A stretch of DNA of 64,000 nucleotides from positions 47,800,617 to 47,864,616 of the forward strand of contig CM055097.1 in NCBI GenBank assembly GCA_029204225.1, in the 5' to 3' direction. Below the pieces are notes generated by a model. It saw nothing but the letters and a program-made list of their open reading frames with translations. It had not been told where the DNA came from and searched no databases. The translations under genes were made by a program, and so were the position numbers. This document shows, piece after piece, positions 56,048 to 64,000 of this stretch. Every line of letters starts with the position of its first letter. Within the stretch, counting starts at the first letter, position 1. Source of the DNA: Diphasiastrum complanatum (Eukaryota > Streptophyta > Lycopodiopsida > Lycopodiales > Lycopodiaceae).

Positions 56048-56959
56048 GCTCTGATACCATGTTTAAGTAAAGTATACTTGAGCCTATTAATGGCTCCCAA
56101 GAGGGATTGATTGGTTGATCATAGCTTGAATGCAAAACTAGATGACAAAAACTTGATCTAGATTAGCAATTCTACATACATCAACCAAGAGCAATTAAAA
56201 AAAAGCATTGATCTACATGAAGATTCAACCCCCATGTTGGATTTTAACCAAATCCATTCGGTAATGAGCATCTTGAAAAAAAATCTGTTGAAGTCCGACT
56301 CCATCGATTTCGACTTCAATATCATCAAAACTAAGTAAATCTCCTTTTGGAAGAGCCAAATGAGCACCTTGCTCTCAAGTAGAGAGAGAAACCAACCAAG
56401 CTCTCAAGTAGAGAGAGAATGGACCAAAAGTATGCAAGTCAAAAATTGATTAACTCTCAAATCGTTGCAAGTACAATGAGACTCCACATCAATATAGTGG
56501 TAACTCGAGCTCCTACTCAATAAGGCATGTAGTCACATCTAAACATGATTGGATTCATGATTTGCACCTCACATTTTGATTGGACCCCAAAAGTCAATGT
56601 GATGATAAATTTGACCTATGGTGCACTACTTGCCAATTTGCACTTCTATACTTTATGACATGTGTCAATACCTCTTAGACTTGAGATGGATGTCTATTTG
56701 TGCCTATCCTAGCCATGTATTTCTATTTGTACAACTCATGAAGGGATTGGGACCCAACCTCATGATAACACTTGGCATGCTTCTACATGACTAGCTTTTG
56801 TCTAGTTTCACATTGCTTGAAAAACAAACTATTCTAAAGCATGAATTGGCTAAAGATAGGCCTACTATTCACACGTTGGAACATGCTCCACACATGTGTG
56901 ATTTACATATGTACATCAAAATGTAAAATGATCAAGCTACATTTTGCACATTTTTCACA
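56048..56959 (-). repeat. Copia O primer site and 900-bp 5' LTR
   Basis: On the minus strand the LTR begins TGTGAAAAATGTGC at 56959 and ends TTAAACA at 56060; TGGTATCAGAGC follows at 56059-56048. The gag ATG is about 765 bases further; the leader (55283-56047) has no frame of note. CTCTCAAGTAGAGAGAGAA occurs twice near 56370-56420, as in LTRs E and K. Confidence 0.85.
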
Positions 56960-57825
56960 TATTTTTGGTAATGTTAAATCATCAAATTATGAATGAGAAA
57001 CTATCAGTTAAAAAATATTGGATTAAGGTATTGAGTAGTCAAGACAAACAAATTTTAATTAGTTTTTTCGTCATATTGTTTTTGTAGATAATTTTTCATG
57101 TGTGGATTTGCTAAGCGTGCAAAATCCACGCATGGATATTCCAAGTTGAACGTGAATTAATGCACCAACTTATTCATTCCCCCGTTTTGCATGAGTAAAT
57201 CTAGAACTCTATATTTGCAAGAAATTTTCAAACGAATGAATGTCCCAACTAATCTCTTTCTACCTCCAATGACAATTTAACTTTGGGAGCTCATAAAAGC
57301 AATTGTGCATGGAACTTCCACACGTAGAAGTGACATGCAAAAAAAGTATTTTTTCATCAAATGTATTTATTAGGATTTTTTCTTGCTTGAAGTCTAGTTT
57401 GCATGAAAGTTCTAGGCAAACATTTTTTTTGAAAAAATCTGTATTTGACTAGATATGGCTACATTGCTTCAAGCTTGGATAATTGCTCTCTTTTCTTGTT
57501 GTGAAAGACAAGTACTTACCAGCATTTGCTTGTCTTTTTGGTTGTGTGGCATTCTACCTTTTAGGAATGCTCCCCCTGAAAAAACAATATGTTTTGGGCC
57601 ACAAAGCTTTGCTAGCTTTCGAGCTCAAGTCTGCAGAAATGCAAGGGAACTGCACATATGCGAAGACAAAAGATTTGAGGACTGAAGACCCAAAGGCGAT
57701 GGTCAAACGTTCGTTGATTGGAGGATACATGAACACGAAGATGAAATGTTCACGGACCTAGAGGAACCCTGGTGAGGCCGAAGGTAGAAGAAGACACGAA
57801 GACCGAAAGGCGACAATGCCTTGAT
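56960..57825. other. Unassigned stretch
   Basis: Two overlapping plus-strand frames (57455-57685 and 57483-57761) show no known domain. No LTR boundary is recognised here. Confidence 0.3.
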
Positions 57826-58002
57826 GTTAGAATGTTGTCTGTTCGTAATCAGCGGTATACTAGTCATTTCGCACACTGGTTTGTCTTACTGAATGCATAA
57901 ACAATTAAACATAGGTCAGCAGTGTCTGTCGACGCTTTGGAGGATTGTAGATCTGATCTAGCAAGCAGACAAAATCAAACTCCATCCACGCAACTCACAT
58001 CA
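57826..58002 (+). repeat. Possible short LTR of copia I, 177 bp, with degenerate primer sites
   Basis: It starts TGTTAGAATGTTG and ends CTCACATCA. TGGTACTAGAGC (58004) follows, two substitutions from TGGTATCAGAGC, and a second similar site, TGGTATCAAAGCC, is at 58062. LTRs of this length are known in the Ale lineage of copia. The gag ATG is 179 bases downstream. Confidence 0.5.
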
Positions 58003-58180
58003 GTGGTACTAGAGCGAACGCAATCCATTTGTCGTATCTGAATTCCATGGGATTCGCAATAGTGGTATCAAAGCCTCAAGCTCATATTCGAGAGTTGATG
58101 TAGCTTAAGAGCTATCAGATCTAGGAGACAAGCATTCAGAACAAGAAACCAAAAAATAGACTGAAGAATAGTTCACAACA

Positions 58181-59051
58181 ATGGCATCCATAAGCAGCAT
58201 GCAGTTGAAGATCTACACAATTCTCGACTCAACAAGCTCCAACTTCCTAGCATGGAAGGTAAAGACCTCTCTCATACTAAAGGGAGAAGGGTTATGGCCC
58301 CTAGGTAGATGGCACTGAAGAGATGCCTACAACCACCGACAAAGAGCTATGAGAATGGAGAGAAAATAACGACAAGACAATAGCCTTGTTGTCGTTATCC
58401 ATCGAAGATAGCCTAACGCTTGACCTCGCGACACTCTCTAATGCAAGAGAGATGTGGGATACATTGCTTACCAGATCTCAGATGGAATCACACATGCTTC
58501 TCGAAGATCAGCTGACAAACCTGCGATGGGATGGCAGAGACCTCACCTCCTTTATTAGAAAGATGAAGGATCTATTCCTTTTGTTACACAACGTCGGAAC
58601 AAAGATTGTAGTATCAACGGAGAAGTAGCTCACTTACCTGTTGCGATCTTTACCAAGATCTTTCCAGGCAACCCGAACGTTGCTAGCAAAAGATATAGAG
58701 ATGACACTCGAAAAGGCAGTGATCAAGATTCGAAAAAAAGTTGAAGCTCGTGAGCACCTTGATCACAAGGACGCAACTAGCCAAGGTCTCTACAACAACA
58801 AGGAGAAGCCAAAGAAGCAGTTCAAGCCTAAGAGGGAATTAGATCGAGAACATGGTCAAGACCAGCAAACAGAGGGAGCCAACAAAGGCAGATGGAAGAA
58901 CGAAAGAAAGTTGAGACAACAGAATGGCAACAAGAAAGTATGCGTGAGATGCAAATGCGAAAGACATATTGTCAATTCATGTTGGCTGAATCCGAAGATC
59001 AAGTGTATCCATTGCCACAAGAAGGGTCATGCAGCCATGGACTGCTACTAG
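58181..59051 (+). pseudogene. Copia I gag with two zinc knuckles, broken
   Basis: The ATG at 58181 gives MASISSMQLKIYTILDSTSS and NFLAWKVKTSLILKGEGLW, then a frameshift near 58315. The next frame reads ALLSLSIEDSLTLDLATLSN, AREMWDTLLTRSQMESHMLL, LTNLRWDGRDLTSFIRKMKD, a TAG at 58626-58628, and LLRSLPRSFQATRTLLAKD. At the end are two knuckles in a row: CVRCKCERHIVNSCW and CIHCHKKGHAAMDCY. Most copia Gag proteins have one. Protease and later domains are absent; the copy is cut near 59100 by LTR J. Confidence 0.85.
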
Positions 59052-59118
59052 AACCTGGGGAATAAGCAGCCTCAAGGAAAACTGGAGAACAATAATAGTA
59101 CATCTTATGTCGAAAAAC

Positions 59119-59390
59119 TTAGAATTTGCTTTGCACATGAATACAGACCATGCTACACAGTAACACAGACAGAAAATCACTCTCCTCAGCAAGCTCACAT
59201 AGCAACTGTATTTTTCAAAATGAAATTACACTGTACATATAGTTGTTCACTCAGGCAACCCATGCATGACCCAGGTTGTCGTTGGCGGGACGCGTGTCCC
59301 ATCGACTTGCCTCGTGGCGAGGCCAACTGATCCTTATCCATTGATAGGACCCACAGTACAGTAACACAGTGATTCTAACTTTAATTCTAA
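59119..59390 (-). repeat. LTR J, minus copy (3' LTR of J2)
   Basis: It is the inverted match of 31287-31542. On the minus strand the purine tract AAGGGAGAGAG precedes TTAGAATTAAAG at 59390; the other end reads GCAAATTCTAA at 59119. Confidence 0.82.
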
Positions 59391-59445
59391 CTCTCTCCCT
59401 TAAAGTAGAGTCACTTTTTATACAGTCATATACATAGTTTTAAAG

Positions 59446-62400
59446 TCAACAAACTTTAAATACAGAAATATTTGATATGAACTTATCAAACTTTTCTCCA
59501 ATAAGTGGTTTAGTGAAAATATCAGCTAGTTGTTCTTCTGTGCTACAATGAACAACATGAATTTCACAACTCAGCAGCCTCTCACGTATGAAGTGATATT
59601 GAATCTCAATGTGTTTAGTTCTTGCATGGAACACTGGATTCTTTGCTAGCTGAATGCCACTCTGACTGTCGCTATGTAAAGTTGTGGGATTTTTCTGCTT
59701 CATGCCAATTTATTCCAAGATTTGTCTCAACCATATAGCTTCTTGTGCAACACTACTCATTGCCTTATACTCTGCTTCTGTGGTGGAAAGAGCAATTGTA
59801 CTTTGCTTCTTACTAGACCAGGAAAAGCAATTACCACAAAACTGGAATATATATCTTGTGGTGGATCTACGATCATCATAGTCACCTCCCTAGTCTGCAT
59901 CCACATAGCCACACAACTCAGGTAGACCATCATGCTTCCTGTAAATCAAGCCATACTCTGAAGTTCCTTTCACATAACGCAAAATGCGTTTAGCTGCCTT
60001 CCAATGCGTTTCCGTAGGTGCTGCCATAAACTGACTTACAATGCCAACATCATAGCATAGATCTGGTCTAGTCGTGGTAAGGTAAATCAAGCTCCCTACT
60101 AACTGTCTATATAGCGTAGCATCAAATGACTGTGACTCATCGAGCTTAGAAAGCTTTTTACCTGGTTCAATAGGAGTATTCACTGGTTTGCAGTCCTGCA
60201 ACCTAAACCTGTGCAGCAGCTCTTTGACATACTTCACCTGTGTTAAACCCACTTTGTGTCCTTTTTGCCACACCTCTACTCCAAGGCAATAATGCATTAG
60301 ACTGAGATCTGTCATCTCGAATTGTTCCATGAGATCTTTCTTGATCATATTTATCATCTCTTGATTATTTCTCGTAATAATCGGTCATCAACATAGAGAG
60401 CAATCAAAGCAACCATACCATCAAAGCATAAGACATATAGATCTGGATCAGAATGTGTTCTCACCATCCCCTTTGAACAAAAGTAGGCATCAATCCTGCT
60501 ATACCACGCACGTGGTGCTTGTTTAAGACCATAAAGCACTTTTGTCAAGTGACATACTTTATTTTTCTGTCCTTTCGTTACAAAGCCTTCAGGTTGATCC
60601 ATGAACACTTCTTCTTCTAACTCACCATTTAGAAAAGCAGATTTCACATCCATCTGATGCAAAGGCCAAACAAAATGTGAAGCTAAAGCAATAAGTAGAC
60701 GTAGAGTATTCCACTTACATACCGGCGCAAAGGTCTCCTCATAGTCAATGCCTTTATTTTGTGCATACCCTTTGATTACCAATCTTGATTTGTGCTTTGC
60801 TATGCTTCCATCTGCATGGTACTTAGTTCTATATACCCATTTGCAACCAATGGGTTTCTTGCCAACTGGTGGTTCTACTAAGTCCCATGTGCTATGCTTA
60901 GCAATTGACTCCATCTCCTCTCCCATGGCCTTGATCCAAATATCATCATCCTTCGCTTCGCTATAAGTCGAAGGTTCTTTGCTTTGAATAATGCTAGATA
61001 AGAGAGCATAATTTGCTTCATACCTTTCAGGTAGTATCTTTTCTCTTGTTGATCTTCGTAGCTCTCCCTGGTTAGATGATCCTGTAAAGTCATCTATGTC
61101 GCGGCTCTCCATCAATCTCTCAAACCACTTAGGGAGCTTTCTGTCAGGTGATCGGCTTCTTGGTGAAAATGTATCCCACGGTACATCCTTCTCCTTGCAT
61201 TTGTCACCTGCAATTTCAATCCTTCTTGCACCAAAAGGTTTGTCCCTACCTCTCCAACCTATTTCTTGAGGTTTAGTAGTAGTATCTTGAGATGTATCCT
61301 CATGTTCATCACTCTGAAGGTCAACGAATGGATCATCATCAGGTGGTATCCTCACTATACCATTTTTCCTAGTGGATGTGTCTATCTTCTCAGCATCTTC
61401 GTCTTCATACATCTTGGATTCATCAAAGATAACATCTCGGCTTATATGGATTTTGTTTTTGACTGGATCAAAACATCTATAGCCCTTCACGCGATCATCA
61501 TATCCTAGGAATATGCACTTGATAGCTTTTACATCAAGTTTACGTCTCTCTTCCCTAGGAATATGTACAAAGGCCTTACATCCAAAGATTCGCAAGTGGT
61601 TCACCTTTGTCTTCTTCTTTGTGAATGCTTCCTCAGGTGTTATTTTTGGTATGGCAATGGTAGGACTTCTATTTTGAAGATAGACTGCCGTGCTACATGC
61701 TTCTGACCAAAAATCTTTTGGTAATTTCATCTCAACTAGCATAGATCTGGCACTTTCCACAATCGTACGATTTTTGCGCTCAGCTACACCATTGAGAGCA
61801 GGAATATGAGCTTGCGTAAATTGTCTTTTAATCCCACATTGATCACAAAGATCATTGAAGTCATTAGACTTATACTCACCCCCACTGTCTGATCTTAGGA
61901 CTTTGATCTTCTTACCTGTCTAATTTTTTACCAAGTTTTTGAAGTTCTTGAAGTTATCAAAAGCATCTGATTTCTTCTTCAAGAAGTAGATCCACGTCTT
62001 ACGTGACATATCATCAATAAAGGTCATGAAATAGAAGGCTTTTCCTAAGGACATGGTCCTCATAGGCCCGCATAAATCTGTGTGGATTAAATCCAAGATG
62101 TTCTTTGCTCTTGCAACACCCCCTTTATTGAACTTCTCTCGATGCTGCTTTCCATATACACAAGATTCGCACATCGATTTCAAGTGATCCTCTATGGTAG
62201 GCAGTCCTATTACCATCTCCAATTTTCTCATCAAACTGAGGCTTCCCAAGTTCAAGTGACCAAGCCTCTTGTGCCACAACTCAGATTGCGAAGAAATGGA
62301 TGATACAAGTCCATGTTGCCCCTTGATTGTAACATTCAACCTGGACAATTTTGTATTGGGCTCTCTTACTCCATTCGCAATAACTTTGAACTTTTGGTTC

Positions 62401-62480
62401 GCATCCTTCACAAAGCAACGATCATGGGCGAATTTCACTTTCAACGAGCTCACAGGAATCTTGATGCAGGAAGAGCAATG
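59446..62480 (-). pseudogene. Copia J2: integrase, RT and RNase H, nearly continuous
   Basis: Minus strand from 62480: [92 protein letters not shown]; one TAG (61920-61922); the same frame continues with RSDSGGEYKS, LNGVAERKNRTIVESARSML, FGCKAFVHIPREERRKLDVK and RT to ALYVDDRLLREIIKR (60354). A frameshift near 60357 leads to MINMIKKDLMEQFEMTDLSL and RNase H, with stops at about 59890 (VDAD-stop-GGDYDD) and 59704. The catalytic YVDD and integrase acids are kept. This is the second best preserved pol in the window after E. Confidence 0.93.
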
Positions 62481-62484
62481 ATGA

Positions 62485-63111
62485 GAAATTGTAAAAGCTA
62501 GACGTCAAAATAATGACGATCAGGCACTTGCGACACGCCAAAAACAAGGCAAGGGCAAGGGAAAGAAGAAGTCTAAGCAGCAATTTGCCAAGTCTCAGGA
62601 GGATGAGAGATCTTCTAGCAAAACTAAGAAGAAAGGCAAGTGCTTCCATTGTGGTAAAAAGGGTCATTGGAAGAGTGAATGTTGCAAATTCCTGGCGGAA
62701 CAAAGCAAGGGGAAACCAAAACAAGCAGGTAACCTTGTCGATGAGGGTGAGATTGAAGACTCTAGCATCTTCATATCTGCATTGTCATCTAATCAAGATG
62801 ATCAAGCATGGTATATTGACTCGGGAGCCACAAGACACATGACAGGTAACAAGAATTGGTTCAGTAGTTTGAAGGTGTTGGATAATGGAACATCTGTTTC
62901 ACAAGCAAATGGTGAGGTGTACATGATCAAGGGGATAGGCACAGTTTCAATCCAACTGCCTGATGGCAAAAGCAGGATGATCAAAGAGGTACTTTATGTA
63001 CCAGGTTTGAAGAAAAATCTACTTTCTGTTGGAGTCATTACTGATCAAAAGCATTTCATCTTTAAAAAAAAAAGACATGTTAAACCATGGTATGCAGACA
63101 ATAGTTGGTAA
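62485..63111 (+). pseudogene. Copia J2: gag end and protease, inverted relative to the rest of J2
   Basis: An open plus-strand frame reads VKARRQNNDDQALATRQKQ, the zinc knuckle CFHCGKKGHWKSECC, WYIDSGATRHMTGNKNWFSS (protease active site DSGAT) and PGLKKNLLSVGVITDQKHFI. It stops where the J2 minus-strand integrase frame would naturally take over (KFAHDRC). So the segment is the missing upstream part of J2, turned around in place. The 5' part of gag and a 5' LTR are not seen. Confidence 0.88.
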
Positions 63112-63199
63112 TCCATCTCATATCAATGAAGTGTATTGCTCAAAAGGAGAAAGTCTAGCATATGACAATTCCAACAATTTATTTATTGACATTAATTAG

Positions 63200-64000
63200 T
63201 TATTAACATTCCTCATGAATTTTTATGATATTACAAATGAGAATGTCAATAACAAGTTGATAGTTGCTCTCAAGTTAGATGAGTCTGAAATTATAAAAGG
63301 ACAAAAAATGGAAAGAGTCAGTCTCACAATCATGAATGGAGCACTTTCAAATTCAGAAGACTCAGAAGGCCTCAATTTTAGTGGTCAATCAGAAAATGAT
63401 ATCTGGTGGTTGGCAGCATTTCAGGTATAGCAGTTACTTCGCATAATAAATAGAGATAATCATTTGAATATGGAATTCATATCTAAAATCTTCTCTGTGT
63501 TAATATTATGAGGCTAATCACATTTTAGTATTCTCTTATAGGTGCTGAAAGAAGACTATAACATTCTCTCATGGATATTTAATAGAACATCATATCCTGC
63601 CACCATAAAAAATCACATGGAAGGAGTTCCACTCAATATTCCTAGATTTGGCACTTTCAACATTGAATGGCATTTAGAGGGAGATCTAAAGACATTAAAA
63701 TGTATGTTCAATGTATCTCATGGCGCTAACTCTAAACACCCTTGTTTGTACTGCATGAAAACAACAAAAGACATGACAAGGAGTACAGGAATATCAAGAG
63801 ATCAAGAAGATCCTAATTGGAAACCTGTACTATCGATTCCTCTACAAAATGTTCATATCTGTACATTGCATGCAGAGTTGTGTATTATAGAAAAAATAAT
63901 ATATCATCACATCTTGTTTGCATGGAATTCCGAGCCAGAGGCCTTTGCAAAGAAAGCTATTTCTAGATTAGAGGATGTGTTGTCCAAAGCAGGCTTACAT
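63200..64000 (+). CDS. Transposase-like protein, two exons seen, open to window edge
   Basis: Exon a (ATG 63215, or from an AG acceptor at 63199) to 63424 and exon b 63542-64000 join in phase 0 through a 117-bp GT-AG intron; exon b has no stop for 153 codons. Exon a has KLIVALKLDESEIIKGQKME and exon b has NIPRFGTFNIEWHLEGDLKT, then CMFNVSHGANSKHPCLYCMK, then NVHICTLHAELCIIEKII. The order beta-strand plus acid (LKLDES), later acid (EGDLKTLKC), then CxxC and HxCTLHA resembles RNase-H-fold DDE/D transposases that carry a zinc site after the second acid, as RAG1 does. The third acid would lie beyond the edge. The family is not identified; a domesticated gene or an intact DNA transposon are both possible. 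The gap 63112-63199 has no other feature. Confidence 0.55.

Noticed and set aside
57455..57761. Two overlapping plus-strand frames
   Set aside because: They overlap each other in different frames, have no domain, and lie before the copia I LTR.
62513..62842. 109-codon plus-strand frame rich in Arg and Leu
   Set aside because: It is a shifted-frame shadow of the copia J2 zinc-knuckle/protease frame at 62485-63111.

Overview
The window is plant nuclear DNA: one intron-containing plant gene of the CALMODULIN-BINDING PROTEIN 60 (CBP60) family sits in a dense pile of old, mutually nested LTR retrotransposons. Almost all recognisable elements are Ty1/copia. Ty3/gypsy appears as one protease/RT remnant (2298-3077), two LTR copies (13156-13620 and 48054-48842, the second followed by a gypsy-type primer site) and a possible LTR near 53.7 kb. 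Gene density, long introns and the decay of most elements suggest a large repeat-rich genome (gymnosperm, fern or similar), but the sequence alone does not fix the species. No rRNA, tRNA, CRISPR or bacterial-type operon is seen.

Layout. 0.9-4.9 kb: copia pol tail, gypsy remnant, copia LTR with primer-binding site (PBS) and gag scrap. 4.9-10.3 kb: copia B1 with 1.1-kb LTRs. 10.3-13.2 kb: copia C. 13.2-17.2 kb: gypsy LTR piece, copia D, an LTR with PBS. 18.5-24.7 kb: CBP60 gene in seven exons; its 4-kb intron 2 holds an antisense copia remnant, which itself carries a tRNA-derived SINE with a 17-bp target duplication. 25.9-31.5 kb: LTR M, an antisense copia piece, a rearranged B copy (B3) and a J copy (J1). 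31.6-38.0 kb: LTR K split by B2, a minus-strand B copy with a 5-bp target duplication. 38.5-45.3 kb: an LTR-like stretch, then copia E, the only structurally complete element (two ~735-bp LTRs, about 98% identical by eye, target duplication AGTTT). 45.3-48.9 kb: RNase H scrap, LTRs, simple repeats, gypsy LTR. 49.5-52.7 kb: an unassigned minus-strand reading frame and copia H, which carries a captured antisense piece of the E family. 52.7-53.4 kb: a histone-H3-like minus-strand reading frame with one internal stop. 54.6-63.1 kb: copia O, I and J2. 63.2-64.0 kb: two exon-like reading frames, open to the window edge, with the look of an RNase-H-fold (DDE/D) transposase domain followed by a CxxC pair.

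The host gene encodes a plant-specific calmodulin-binding/DNA-binding transcription-factor type protein; its frame stops at 390 residues, before the usual C-terminal part. The retroelements do not cooperate as a system, but they record a history: E and B2 are late insertions into older LTR/copia material, and three copia copies (B3, O, J2) carry internal inversion junctions. The most unusual items are the H3-like frame, the transposase-like gene at the right edge, and the SINE-in-copia-in-intron nest.
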